A DNA stretch of 64,000 bases, taken from positions 104,157 to 168,156 of the forward strand of contig NZ_BOOR01000027.1 of the NCBI RefSeq assembly GCF_016863335.1, given 5' to 3'. Source of the stretch: Planotetraspora thailandica (GTDB lineage: Bacteria > Actinomycetota > Actinomycetes > Streptosporangiales > Streptosporangiaceae). The notes beneath the pieces are model-generated. The model saw nothing but the letters and a program-made list of their open reading frames with translations. It was not told the origin of the DNA and did no database searches. Within the stretch, counting starts at the first letter, position 1, and each line of letters begins with the position of its first letter. A program made the position numbers and the translations under genes. Positions 26,101 through 34,519 of the stretch are shown here, piece by piece.

Positions 26101-26729
26101 ACGACGACGACATGCTGGCGGCAATGCGAAGCTCCCTCACCAGCACCAAAGATGCCCTCACCCACGTGCACATGGACCAGCGGCCCGAAACGATCATCGC
26201 GCGGGCCCGCGGCCGCCGGCTGCGCCGTGGCCTGCCGGGAGTGGGCGCGGGCGCACTGGCGCTCGGGCTTGGCCTGGCGCTGTTCTTGCCCGGCGGTCAC
26301 CCTGCCGGTCCCAGCGGCTCGCCGACTGCGTCCGGCGCACGTGACGCCCAGGGGGTCCACGTGAACCTAGCCGCATGGTCGGTCAATACGTCGCCGGCCG
26401 GCCTGGTGAACGTCACGATCCGCGAGCTGAAGGACCCAGCAGGGCTGAGCAAGGCCCTGGCCGACGCCGGCGTCCCCGTGGTGCTGACGTCCGGCCCCGT
26501 GTGCACATCCGACGACCAGCTGCAGATCTCCCGCGTGGTCCGCAAGCTGCCCGGGCCCGGCGGCCTTTTGATCACCATCAACCCGAAGGCGATGCCAGCC
26601 GGAACGGAACTGGTGATCGGGATCGGCACCCTCCGGATCGGGTCCCAGCAAGGGCCTGCTGCGGCGTTCGGCCTGCAAAAGAAGGGGTCTCCGCTGAACT
26701 GCGGAAAGCCCAAAGCAGCCACCAAGTAG
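26097..26729 (+). CDS. Single-pass membrane protein, probable regulator of the ECF sigma factor
   Basis: A 210-residue protein with a polar N-terminus of about 40 residues (MNDDDMLAAMRSSLTSTKDA), one membrane helix at about 43-66 (VGAGALALGLGLALFLPGG) and an outside domain of about 140 residues with three cysteines. Its start overlaps the sigma gene stop by 4 bases. The topology fits an anti-sigma factor, but the HxxxCxxC zinc motif of ZAS proteins is absent, so the assignment rests on context. The outer domain is not recognised. Confidence 0.7.
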   Translation: MNDDDMLAAMRSSLTSTKDALTHVHMDQRPETIIARARGRRLRRGLPGVGAGALALGLGLALFLPGGHPAGPSGSPTASGARDAQGVHVNLAAWSVNTSPAGLVNVTIRELKDPAGLSKALADAGVPVVLTSGPVCTSDDQLQISRVVRKLPGPGGLLITINPKAMPAGTELVIGIGTLRIGSQQGPAAAFGLQKKGSPLNCGKPKAATK

Positions 26730-26805
26730 CTCCCATCCCACTGGCCGCAAGCCAGGACGGCCAACCACACGACGGCCTGAACCGTGAACCCCATGCCAGC
26801 GGGCT

Positions 26806-26949
26806 CACGGTCCAGGCCGCGGCCACGGGTTCACCCTGCGGACGTACACGCACCTCATGCCTTCCAGCGCGGACCGTATGCGCGCGGCCATCGAGAGCGC
26901 GTGGTCCAAGACGCCGGCGGGCGGCTCAAGTGCCCTGGATGTGCCCTGA
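26806..26949 (+). pseudogene. Tyrosine integrase C-terminal remnant
   Basis: Read in the frame ending with TGA at 26947-26949, this segment encodes GFTLRTYTHLMPSSADRMRA and a further 20 residues. The TYTHLMPSS motif, with its catalytic tyrosine, is the end of actinobacterial phage-type integrases. Nothing upstream in this frame continues the catalytic domain, so only the last 45 or so residues remain. It lies 63 bases from repeat copy 2, the normal position of an integrase next to its attachment site. Confidence 0.7.
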
Positions 26950-27012
26950 GCCGCCCGATGACCCCTGGGCGCGCCGCTCACGCCGGAGTGACGCACTCGC
27001 TGAATGTGCTGG

Positions 27013-27061
27013 TCACGCGGGTGTGCGAGTCGCGGGGGCAAAAACTCGCACACCCGCATGA
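27013..27061. terminator. Hairpin terminator (copy 2)
   Basis: Arms 27013-27031 and 27044-27061 repeat the hairpin at 24871-24918 with one mismatch. It lies just downstream of the peptidase gene stop and is probably that gene's native terminator. Confidence 0.75.
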
Positions 27062-27098
27062 CCGTGGGGGTGGGACAGATGGCTCAGTACATCGAGAT
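27013..27098. repeat. Direct repeat copy 2, at the peptidase gene 3' end
   Basis: This 86-base partner of 24871-24958 overlaps the last five codons of the peptidase gene (27084-27098) and its terminator. Because this copy is attached to the intact gene, copy 1 is the displaced one. Confidence 0.7.
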
Positions 27099-28025
27099 GT
27101 GCACGTGGTCGTAGTGGTTGGCGGTCGTCCCGCCGCGGTCCTCCATGGTCCGCCAGCCCGGACTGCCGAGGTTGTAGATGCGCTGCCGCCAGATCACGTA
27201 CATGACGCCGAGCTTAGGCCCGTTCTTGATGGCCCAGGCGGCCACGTCGTCGCCCATGGCCTTCATGTCGGCGGTCGGCATCGCTCCGCCGGAGCTCATC
27301 ATGAAGTCGCAGGCCCGCCCGAGCGGATGCTCGCCGCTGTCTTCGGCGCGGTAGCACCCGACGGTGTAGCGCAGGGAGAAGTGCTTCTCGACCTCGCTCT
27401 TCATCAGGCGCATGCGGGGAGTGATGTTGTCGGCGCCGCCGGGCAGCTCAGGGGCCCAGGAGCCGTTGGCGAGCCTGCCGGGGGCGAGGGGGATGAGCGC
27501 GTCGAGCTTGTTCTTGATCTGGCCGATGAGCTTCTGGGCATCCGCGCGCTGCTCGGCCACCTTGGCCGACTTGGCGGTGAGCTGGGCCGTCATCGCCTTG
27601 GCGGCGTCGGCCGCCTTCCGGCGGTCCTCCCGGATCTGGGAGAACCGCTCGATGAGGGCGACCTGTTCGGCCTGGAGCTGAGCCAGCACGGCCGACCCCG
27701 ACGGGTCCGGCATCACAATGGCGTTGCTGGTCTGGTACTGCGCGGCGGCGAGATGGCCGACCTCCCGCTGCGCGGTCTCGTAGTCGCCTTCGGTCGAGGC
27801 GAGCCGGTCACGGGCGTCCTTTTCGGCCGTCTTCGCCTTGGCGAGCTCGACGCGGGTGGCGTTGTAGTCGGCGATCAGGCGGTCGACCTGCTTGCCCAGG
27901 GAGGCCAGCTGCTTCTTCAGCTGGCTTTCCGTGGGCTTGGGGGCGGCCTGGCTCGCCGTCGTCGTCCCGAACACGAGCACGGCAGGCACCAGCACCCCGG
28001 CGACCAGGGGCAGTAGGCGGGGCAG
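27084..28025 (-). CDS. Secreted coiled-coil cell-wall peptidase, CTG start
   Basis: A 313-residue exported protein. It has a signal peptide (about 1-28, PRLLPLVAGVLVPAVLVFG then ASQA), a long coiled coil at about 35-185 like the NlpC/P60 and RipA N-domains, and a C-terminal domain of about 115 residues with EHPLGRACDFMM and YDHVHISMY. The H-x6-D and HxH set suggests a zinc LAS-type (VanY-like) peptidase fold, as in the ARB_07466-like family. The frame is open to GTG 28103, but that stretch is riboswitch aptamer. AGGAG at 28036-28032 sits 6 bases before CTG 28025, which starts exactly at the signal peptide. Regulation is by the c-di-AMP riboswitch upstream. Confidence 0.85.
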   Translation of the reverse strand: MPRLLPLVAGVLVPAVLVFGTTTASQAAPKPTESQLKKQLASLGKQVDRLIADYNATRVELAKAKTAEKDARDRLASTEGDYETAQREVGHLAAAQYQTSNAIVMPDPSGSAVLAQLQAEQVALIERFSQIREDRRKAADAAKAMTAQLTAKSAKVAEQRADAQKLIGQIKNKLDALIPLAPGRLANGSWAPELPGGADNITPRMRLMKSEVEKHFSLRYTVGCYRAEDSGEHPLGRACDFMMSSGGAMPTADMKAMGDDVAAWAIKNGPKLGVMYVIWRQRIYNLGSPGWRTMEDRGGTTANHYDHVHISMY

Positions 28026-28044
28026 AGCCCACTCCTCTCCACAT

Positions 28045-28165
28045 GCCGACCGGGTTAGCTGACGGGTTCGGGCTGGAGCTGCCCGGGCACGACGTGCCTT
28101 CACCCCATGTGCGAGTTGGGTCCCCGGTTCCCGGGCGAGGCGCCCGGGATTAGGCGTACCGGCTG
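28045..28165 (-). ncRNA. c-di-AMP (ydaO-yuaA) riboswitch
   Basis: On the minus strand the leader contains the conserved ydaO blocks in order: GCCTAATCCCGGGCGCC (from 28155), GGGAACCGGGGACCCAA, CATGGGGTGAAGG (GGGGTGAA at 28106-28099), then CCCGAACCCGTCAGCTAACC (CAGCTAACC at 28061-28053), with a closing GGTCGGC. This is the class that binds c-di-AMP and turns off cell-wall hydrolase genes in actinobacteria, matching the gene below it. A hairpin ACCGGCT/AGCCGGT at 28177-28159 overlaps the 5' closing strand and may take part in switching. The ribosome binding site follows directly, so control could be at termination or at initiation. Confidence 0.88.
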
Positions 28166-28237
28166 CGTCAGCCGGTGCGATGGATAGTAGTGGTAAAGAA
28201 CGGCCCTTTGCCAGTTAAAGTCGAAATAAATCAGTGA

Positions 28238-29311
28238 TCAACTCGTTATGTCCGCATCGCGGAGCATATGAGCTGCTTCTTCCGGAAGGATGTCGTTGAC
28301 GAAACCGCCCATCGCCGACTCCGAGCCCGCGAGGTACTTCAGCTTGTTGGGCGCACGCCGGATGCTGAACAGCTGGAGGTGCAGATAGGCGAGGTCCCGC
28401 CCCTGGGACACGGGCGCCTGGTGCCAGGCCGCGATGTACGGCATGGCCACCCCGAACAGGCCGTCGAGGCGGCGCAGCACCCGCGTGTACAGCGGACCGA
28501 AGGCCGCCCGCTCCTCCGCAGACAGCGCGGGGATGTCGGGCACATGCCGGTGCGGGTAGACGTGCACCTCGAACGGGTAGCGGGCGGCGGCGGGCACGAA
28601 GGCCGTCCAGTGCTCGTTGGCCTCGACCACCCGCGGGCCTGAGCGCTCGGCGGCCAGCACGTCGGCGAACAGGTTCCCGCCCTGGTGCCGGGCGGCCACG
28701 TCGAGCATGCGCCGCGTCCGGGGGGTCACGTACGGGTAGGCGTAGATCTGCCCGTGGGGATGCGGCAGGGTGATGCCGATCTCCGCCCCCCGGTTCTCGA
28801 AGCAGAAGACCTGCTCGACGCCGGGAAGCGCGGACAGCTCCGCCGTGCGGTCCGCCCAGGCCTCCATCACGAGCTCGACCTGCTCGTCGCTCAGCGACTT
28901 GAACGAGGCGTCGTGGTCGGAGGTGAAGCAGACCACCTCGCAGCGCCCCACGCCCGGCCGTACCTGGCTGAGGCCGCCCACCTGCTCGTAGTCGCCGGTG
29001 TTGAAGCTGAAGGACGGGAAGCGGTTCTCGAACACCGCCACGTCGTAGGGGGAGGGGATCTCCGACCACGGCCGGGCGGGGCACAGTGGGCACTCGTCGG
29101 CCGGGGGGAGATGCGTCCGGGTCTGCCGGTGCCGCGCGACGGCCACCCACTCGTCCAGCAGCGGGTCGTACCGCAGTTCGGACGCCAGCGGCCGAGGCGG
29201 GAGATCACGCCGGTCGAGGGCGCTGTGGTCGGCGTCGTCGCGCCGGTCGAAATAGATCAGCTCCCGGCCGTCGGCCAGATGGCCGATCGTGCGCTTCACC
29301 GTGACGGCCAT
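28238..29311 (-). CDS. galT: Galactose-1-phosphate uridylyltransferase
   Basis: A 357-residue enzyme that transfers UMP between UDP-glucose and galactose-1-phosphate in the Leloir pathway. The active-site HPHGQ is in ITLPHPHGQIYAYPY. A zinc CxxC occurs in DECPLCPARPW, and VFENRFPSFSFN and VVCFTSDHDASFKSL are also conserved. Start is ATG 29311. The DeoR regulator lies 64 bases upstream on the same strand, so deoR-galT form an operon. galE and galK are not in the window. Confidence 0.95.
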   Translation of the reverse strand: MAVTVKRTIGHLADGRELIYFDRRDDADHSALDRRDLPPRPLASELRYDPLLDEWVAVARHRQTRTHLPPADECPLCPARPWSEIPSPYDVAVFENRFPSFSFNTGDYEQVGGLSQVRPGVGRCEVVCFTSDHDASFKSLSDEQVELVMEAWADRTAELSALPGVEQVFCFENRGAEIGITLPHPHGQIYAYPYVTPRTRRMLDVAARHQGGNLFADVLAAERSGPRVVEANEHWTAFVPAAARYPFEVHVYPHRHVPDIPALSAEERAAFGPLYTRVLRRLDGLFGVAMPYIAAWHQAPVSQGRDLAYLHLQLFSIRRAPNKLKYLAGSESAMGGFVNDILPEEAAHMLRDADITS

Positions 29312-29375
29312 GTGATGCCCCCCATGTTTCCACTCGTCATGCGTTCATTGATGTGCTCGCCGGCCACCCGATCCA

Positions 29376-30194
29376 TCAGGCACCGTCCGCCGCGGCCTGG
29401 CCGTCGTGAACCGCCTCGCCGTGAATCCGTGCGAGGACCAGTTCACCGGCGTGCCGGGCCAGCTCCGCCCGTGCGTCCTCGGGCAGGCCCGTGTCGCTGA
29501 CCACCGTGTGCGCCCGGGCCAGTGGTGCGATCGTGCTGATGCCGACCGTGCCCCACTTGGTGTGGTCGGCCAGCACGACCAGCCGGTGCGCGGCAGCGAC
29601 CAGTTCGCGGTCGGTCTCGGCCTCCAGGAGGTTAGGCGTGGTGAACCCGGCTCTGGCGTCCATCCCGTGCACGCCCAGCATGAGGACGTCCACGTGCAAC
29701 GACCGGATGGCCGCCACGGCGACCGGCCCGACCAGGGCGTCGGACGGCGTGCGCACCCCGCCCGTCAGCACGATCGTCTGGTCGCCGCGGCCCCCCCTGT
29801 GGAAGACGTCGGCCACCCGCACCGAGTTGGTGATGACGGTCAGGTCAGGCACGTCGATCAGGTGATGGGCGAGCGTCCAGGTCGTGGTGCCCGCCGACAG
29901 GGCCACCGCGCTGCCTGGCCGTACGAGCTGGGCGGCCCGGCGGGCGATGGCCTCCTTCTCGGCCTGCTGGCGAGCGGACTTGGCCGCAAAACCCGGCTCC
30001 TCGGTGGAGCCCGCGCCGGTGGCGGTCGCGCCGCCGTGGACCTTCTCGATGAGCCCCCGCTCGGCGAGGGCCTCCAGATCGCGGCGGATCGTCATGTCGG
30101 AGACGCCGAGGTCGCGCACCAGCTCGGCGACCCGGGCTCCACCGGTCCTGCGGACCTTGTCCAGGATGGCCTGTTGCCGCTGCTGGGCCAGCAT
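29376..30194 (-). CDS. DeoR/GlpR family transcriptional regulator
   Basis: A 272-residue repressor. The N-terminal HTH_DeoR (about 1-57) includes MLAQQRQQAILDKVRRTGG, VSDMTIRRDLEALAERGLIE and the family signature HGGA. The C-terminal DeoRC sugar-phosphate sensor (about 75-250) includes SAGTTTWTLAHHL and LADHTKWG. The ATG at 30194 has AGGAG 6 bases upstream. Its place before galT suggests that it answers to a galactose-related phosphate and controls its own operon. The 146 bases to the divergent bL37 gene hold the promoter, with an AT-rich CATAAT-containing segment at about 30220-30235. Confidence 0.92.
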   Translation of the reverse strand: MLAQQRQQAILDKVRRTGGARVAELVRDLGVSDMTIRRDLEALAERGLIEKVHGGATATGAGSTEEPGFAAKSARQQAEKEAIARRAAQLVRPGSAVALSAGTTTWTLAHHLIDVPDLTVITNSVRVADVFHRGGRGDQTIVLTGGVRTPSDALVGPVAVAAIRSLHVDVLMLGVHGMDARAGFTTPNLLEAETDRELVAAAHRLVVLADHTKWGTVGISTIAPLARAHTVVSDTGLPEDARAELARHAGELVLARIHGEAVHDGQAAADGA

Positions 30195-30340
30195 CACCGC
30201 TCCTATCAAACAGATTCCACCAAATTATGACATATGGATGTTGGTTCCTGGTGATATGCCGGGACCGGCCACTTGTACGGCAGGCGAACTCGGGAGACAG
30301 TGGAAGGCCGTACCCGTACCGAACCGGGAGGCGATGCGTG

Positions 30341-30418
30341 ATGGGCAAGCGAGCGCGCAAGTCCAAGGCACGCAAGAAGAAGAAGGCCAACCACGGCAAG
30401 AGGCCGACGGGCCGTTAG
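30341..30418 (+). CDS. bL37-type 25-residue ribosomal protein
   Basis: A tiny, very basic protein, MGKRARKSKARKKKKANHG then KRPTGR. It matches the actinobacterial bL37 peptide, which ends in ANHGKRP and was identified as an extra large-subunit protein in the mycobacterial ribosome. GGGAGG lies 9 bases before the ATG. The frame is open upstream but the extra part looks non-coding. It is divergent from the DeoR gene. It is easily missed by gene finders because of its length. Confidence 0.85.
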   Translation: MGKRARKSKARKKKKANHGKRPTGR

Positions 30419-30497
30419 GGCGCGTCAGCCGGCGAGGGAGGCCTGGGGGCGGGCCGTGAGGTGGAGTGCCTGCACGGCCCGGTTCAGCCCCCTGTGC

Positions 30498-31067
30498 TCA
30501 GCCCCTCCTGCCCCAGGCCGCGAGCAACCTGGTCTGCTGGTCCGCGTCGTCGGGGACGTTCCGGTGGTCGGCGATGACGCCGGCCTGGTGGTAGCCCTCC
30601 TTCGCGGCGGCGAACCATTCGGCGCACGCGGCGACCAGCTCGGGATCGAGCCTGTCAACGGCGCCGATCGCGCGGGCCAGGTCCCAGGTGTGGATCAAGG
30701 CGTCCGCGAAGAGCTCCGTGACGTACTCCTCGCCGAGCACGTCGCCGAAGGGCAGGTGGGCCACGCTGGTCAGGGCGCCCTCGGCGTACACCGCCTGGAC
30801 CGCGGCCTGGGACGACACCTCGAACGCCTTGATCGCGTCGTCGCCGAGGACGTCGCGCTCGTAGGTGTCGCTCACCTCGGTGACCGTACGGCCGGCGAGG
30901 AGCTCCGGCGCCCAGAGGTTCTCGTTCACCAGGTGATTGACCAGCACACGCACGCTCCAGTCCACGCAGGGGGTCGTGAGCTCCCACTGGTCGTCCATCA
31001 CGAGGTGGAGTCGGCTGCCGAAACCGTCCAACGCCCTGCGGTACGCATCACGGATGTCGATCATCAT
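30498..31067 (-). CDS. TIGR03086 / mycothiol-type DinB-fold metal-binding protein
   Basis: A 189-residue protein of the TIGR03086 family in the DinB/maleylpyruvate isomerase fold. Features are the N-terminal TTPCVDWSVRVLVNHLVNEN, with the conserved W and H, and ELFADALIHTWDLARAIG, with the second histidine. Such proteins bind a divalent metal, and some use mycothiol; the substrate here is unknown. Two adjacent ATGs (31067 and 31064) follow AGGAGG, and the second has the better spacing. It is isolated between bL37 and the PP2C phosphatase gene. Confidence 0.88.
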   Translation of the reverse strand: MMIDIRDAYRRALDGFGSRLHLVMDDQWELTTPCVDWSVRVLVNHLVNENLWAPELLAGRTVTEVSDTYERDVLGDDAIKAFEVSSQAAVQAVYAEGALTSVAHLPFGDVLGEEYVTELFADALIHTWDLARAIGAVDRLDPELVAACAEWFAAAKEGYHQAGVIADHRNVPDDADQQTRLLAAWGRRG

Positions 31068-31150
31068 GTCCCCTCCTCGCCCAGGAGCTGTCCTTCGACC
31101 GTAACTCTTCCGAACGATCAGGTCATACCGGTCTTTGTGGGGCGAACGGG

Positions 31151-32890
31151 TCAATGAATGCGCTGTTCGACCCAGACGATCTTTCCGTACACGGTTGGGC
31201 GGGTGCCCCAGCGGTAGGCGAAGCGCTTGACGAGCTGCAGCCCGCGGCCGGTGTCCTCGTCGGACGTGGCCGATCGGGGAGCGGGGGTTGCGGGCGACCC
31301 GTCGGCGACCTCGCAAACGAGCGTGCGGCCACGCAGCAGGCGCAGTTCGATCGGCGGCCAGCCGTGCTTGAGCGCGTTGGTGACCAGCTCGCTGACGATG
31401 AGCTCGGTGCTGTCGAGGAGGCTGCCGAGACCCCAGGACGACAAGGTGGCCCGCACGAATCGGCGGGCGTGCGCCACGAACCTCGGATCGGCGGGCAGCG
31501 GGCAACTCGCGACCTCGTCCGGGTCGAGATCCCTCACCCGGGCGAGCAGCAGCGCGATGTCGTCACGCTCGTGGCCGGGCCGCTGACTGCTGATCGTCAG
31601 GTCGCACTTGTCCTCCAGGTCCTCGACGGGTCCCGCCAGGAGCCGGCGCAGCGCCATGATTCCCGCGTCGATGTCGCGGTCTCTGCTTTCGACCAGGCCG
31701 TCGGTGTAGAGGGCGAGGATGCTGCCCGCGGGCAGCACGAGTTCGCGTGTCTCCAGGGGATCGCTGCCGATGCCCAGCGGCAGTCCCGAGGGCAGCTCGA
31801 TGATCTCGGTGGAGCGGTCGGGATGGATCAGCACCGGAGGGACGTGCCCCGCCCTGGCGAAGGCGCACGTGCGCGTGACCGGGTCGTAGACCGCGTAGAC
31901 GCAGGTGGCGATCTGGGTCGGGTCGAGGTCCTGGCTCATCAGGTTGAGCCGGAAGAGCACCTCGTCGGGCGGCAGGTCGAGGCTCGCCAGCGTGCGCGCC
32001 GCCGTACGAAGCTGGCCCATGGTGGCGGCGGCCCGGGTGCCGTGGCCCATGACGTCGCCCACGACCAGCGCGGATCGGCAGCCCGGCAGCGGGATCACGT
32101 CGTACCAGTCGCCGCCGACGCCCATCAGGTCGCTGGCGGGCAGGTAGCGGGAGGCGACCTCCATGCCGAGCGGCTGCGGCAACTCGGCGGGCAGCAGGCT
32201 GCTCTGCAAGGTCAGCGCGGTGCGCCGTTCGCGGGTGTACAGCCTGGCGTTGTCGATGCACACGGCGGTTCGGGCGGCGAGCTCCTCGGCCACCGCGACG
32301 TCCTGCTCGTCGAACGGCCGGCTGGCCGGCCTGCGGCTGAACACCGCGCAGCCCAGCACCCGTCCGCGGGCCTTCAGCGGTACGGCGAGGAACGAGGACT
32401 CGGTGAGGAGATCGGCGACCGCGTCCTCCCGGCCGGGCTGGTCGCCGGCGCCGATCAGCCGGGCGCTTTCCTTGTCGAGCACCGGGTACATCAGCGGCTT
32501 GCCGGTCGCCATGCACAGGGCGTGGGGGAGGGTCGCGGGGTAGGCCGTCACCTCGTCGAGCGGGAAGGCGTGCAGCCAGGCGTCCGGGTTCTCCCCGGCC
32601 AGTCCGAGCGCGACCCGGCGGAACAGCGTAGCGGTGTCGATCGGCCGGGACGGCAGCTCCCCGTCGATCATCAGCCGTTCCTGCACCATGATCGCCGCGG
32701 TGTCGGCGAAACGCGGGACCGCCACGTCCATGAGCTCGCGGCTCGTCTCCGCCAGGTCGAGAGTGCTGCCGATCCTGCGGCTGGCCTCGTTGAGGAACGC
32801 CAGCCTTTGGTGCGCGGACGCGGCGCTGCTCCGGCGCCACTCGGCCCGGTTGTCAGGAGAGGGGTCCTTGACGACGCAGTTCCGGTTCAA
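31151..32890 (-). CDS. GAF-PP2C-HATPase regulatory phosphatase
   Basis: A 579-residue cytoplasmic signalling protein with three domains. A GAF-like sensor lies at about 45-205 (SSFLAVPLKARGRVLGCAVF). A SpoIIE/PP2C phosphatase lies at about 235-440 (MGVGGDWYDVIPLPG, VVGDVMGHGTRAAA, FARAGHVPPVLI, ILALYTDGLVES, HERDDIALLLAR). A C-terminal HATPase_c_2 of the RsbW type lies at about 455-579 (TELIVSELVTNALKHGWPP, TGRGLQLVKRFA). Having phosphatase and kinase-like modules in one chain suggests it sets partner-switching of sigma factors by itself. The ligand of the GAF domain is unknown. It stands alone. Confidence 0.93.
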   Translation of the reverse strand: MNRNCVVKDPSPDNRAEWRRSSAASAHQRLAFLNEASRRIGSTLDLAETSRELMDVAVPRFADTAAIMVQERLMIDGELPSRPIDTATLFRRVALGLAGENPDAWLHAFPLDEVTAYPATLPHALCMATGKPLMYPVLDKESARLIGAGDQPGREDAVADLLTESSFLAVPLKARGRVLGCAVFSRRPASRPFDEQDVAVAEELAARTAVCIDNARLYTRERRTALTLQSSLLPAELPQPLGMEVASRYLPASDLMGVGGDWYDVIPLPGCRSALVVGDVMGHGTRAAATMGQLRTAARTLASLDLPPDEVLFRLNLMSQDLDPTQIATCVYAVYDPVTRTCAFARAGHVPPVLIHPDRSTEIIELPSGLPLGIGSDPLETRELVLPAGSILALYTDGLVESRDRDIDAGIMALRRLLAGPVEDLEDKCDLTISSQRPGHERDDIALLLARVRDLDPDEVASCPLPADPRFVAHARRFVRATLSSWGLGSLLDSTELIVSELVTNALKHGWPPIELRLLRGRTLVCEVADGSPATPAPRSATSDEDTGRGLQLVKRFAYRWGTRPTVYGKIVWVEQRIH

Positions 32891-33122
32891 TCGCTACTCC
32901 GGCGGAAACAGACGGTGTCCCAGAATCGTATGAAGGAGACAGGTCACAGTTCAGCGATCCCGGAAGTCGGTCCGAGATTGCCAAGAAATGACGAAATTTC
33001 CGAAATCAACCCCGAGATCGCTCGGCGTGGCGGCCGAGACTCTTGGCGGCAGATCCCCCGACCCCGCGCCGTACGGACGATCATACGACTCACCGAGCGG
33101 CCCCTGTCCGGCCGGTCCGAAA

Positions 33123-33620
33123 TCAGGAGCTGCCCCCGGAGCGCCAGTACACGTTGTTCTCGCGGCTCAGGAACTCCTCCTCCACCAGATAGCGCCGCAG
33201 GGCCGCGTAGTCATCATGAAAAGCACGAAGCGCGACATTTACTTCTTTTTCGGGATATCGGATGCCTGGCTCGAAGACCTGCGCCACGTAGTCCAGCACC
33301 ACGAGCCGCTTGGCACGCTTGGTCGGGATCGACGCCAGCCTCCCGTCGACGAGGAAGGTGTCGAGCATGGTCGTCCGCTCCTTGGGCGCCGCCCTGAGCA
33401 GGCTTCGGAAGGCCTCCGGCTCGGCCCGCCAGCCGTCCCCCTCCCGTACGGCCAGGCCGGCCCGGGCCAGCCGTTCCAGCGCCCGCTCGGCCGCCTCGTC
33501 TTTCAAGCCGGTGACCTCGGCGGGCGGGTCACCTGGCCGCAGCACGAGACCGGCGAAGACCTGCAACGTGTCGTCCTGCCCGAGGAGGCCGAGGACGCGG
33601 TGAATGTCCCTTTCGATCAT
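33123..33620 (-). CDS. DUF2087 domain protein
   Basis: A 165-residue protein. Residues 1-85 look like a winged-helix segment (HRVLGLLGQDDTLQVFAGLV, DEAAERALERLARAGLAV). The C-terminal 70 residues are a DUF2087 domain (FLVDGRLASIPTKRAKRLVV, RYPEKEVNVALRAFHDDYAA, LRRYLVEEEFLSRENNVYWR). DUF2087 is often fused to small regulators, so a DNA-binding role is plausible but not shown. It is divergent from the VOC gene. Confidence 0.88.
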   Translation of the reverse strand: MIERDIHRVLGLLGQDDTLQVFAGLVLRPGDPPAEVTGLKDEAAERALERLARAGLAVREGDGWRAEPEAFRSLLRAAPKERTTMLDTFLVDGRLASIPTKRAKRLVVLDYVAQVFEPGIRYPEKEVNVALRAFHDDYAALRRYLVEEEFLSRENNVYWRSGGSS

Positions 33621-33751
33621 CGCTCCACCGTACTTTCCACGGGTCGTGCCACGCCTTCCCTTTACGTCGGTTGAGCGGCCTGGGAGGCGGCGGTGACCAG
33701 CGATTTTGTACCGTCGGGAATGTACGGCCGGTTCTGACCCCGGAGGTTCCC

Positions 33752-34150
33752 GTGCCCGCGAAACTCGACCACACCATCGTCCACAGCAGCGACAGATTCA
33801 CCTCGGCCCACTTCCTGACCGACCTGATCGGCGCTCCCGAGCCCAAGGCGTACGGACCGTTCGCCGCGGTCCCGCTCGCCAACGGTGTGACCGTGGACTA
33901 CGCCGATTCCATCGTCAAGCCCGACCGGCTCGTGATGCAGCACCTGGCTCTGCTCGTGTCTGAGGAGGAGTTCGACGAGATCTTCGCCCGGATCGTCGAG
34001 CGGAGGCTGCCCTATTGGGCCGAACCCGCCCACAAGGGCTCCCAGCAGATCAACCATCGCCATCACGGGCGAGGGGTCTACGTCGACGACCCCGATGGGC
34101 ACGCCATCGAGTTCCTCACCCACACCTACGTCATGGACGGCACGGGCTGA
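33752..34150 (+). CDS. VOC family (glyoxalase-like) protein
   Basis: A 132-residue protein with the paired beta-alpha-beta-beta-beta fold of the vicinal oxygen chelate superfamily. It starts PAKLDHTIVHSSDRFTSAHF, with the first metal histidine, and ends GRGVYVDDPDGHAIEFLTHT, with the second histidine and terminal glutamate. The GTG at 33752 has GGAGG 6 bases upstream. The reaction is unknown; it resembles small lyase or dioxygenase-like members. Confidence 0.88.
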   Translation: MPAKLDHTIVHSSDRFTSAHFLTDLIGAPEPKAYGPFAAVPLANGVTVDYADSIVKPDRLVMQHLALLVSEEEFDEIFARIVERRLPYWAEPAHKGSQQINHRHHGRGVYVDDPDGHAIEFLTHTYVMDGTG

Positions 34151-34270
34151 CTCCGATGGTGGCCCGGCGCGTTCACATGATCGCCTTGTGATCGGCTGCA
34201 CTCAGCCGTCGGCGAAGGCCGCCGTCCGATGATCGCGGTGGCCGTTGATCTGGTGCGATCAGGTCGCCCG

Positions 34271-34465
34271 TCAATCAGGGATCACCGTGGTTGCCGGCCG
34301 GATGAGCGCCTGACCGACGATCACGCGTTCACCGTTGAACGTCAGGGAAGGCGACCCGTGCAACTCGTAGCCGAGATCCAGCATTTCGCTGATTCTCCGG
34401 CAGAAAGCAGCGTCGTCGGGACCGGTGAGGACGCGGTATCTCGGGAGATCTTCGGTGGAGGTCAT
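34271..34465 (-). CDS. DUF1737 small protein
   Basis: A 64-residue protein that is almost entirely one DUF1737 domain: YRVLTGPDDAAFCRRISEML, DLGYELHGSPSLTFNGERVI, VGQALIRP. No function is known for this family. It lies just outside the tRNA-Pro island, about 55 bases before the left attachment repeat. Confidence 0.88.
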   Translation of the reverse strand: MTSTEDLPRYRVLTGPDDAAFCRRISEMLDLGYELHGSPSLTFNGERVIVGQALIRPATTVIPD

Positions 34466-34519
34466 GCCGCGATCCTAGAGTCGGGCGGAGCGGGCAGCCG
34501 TTGACCTGCTGCGATGGTG

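Noticed and set aside
28026..28103. GTG 28103 as start of the peptidase
   Set aside because: This segment is the 3' part of the c-di-AMP aptamer, and the extra residues have no signal-peptide character.
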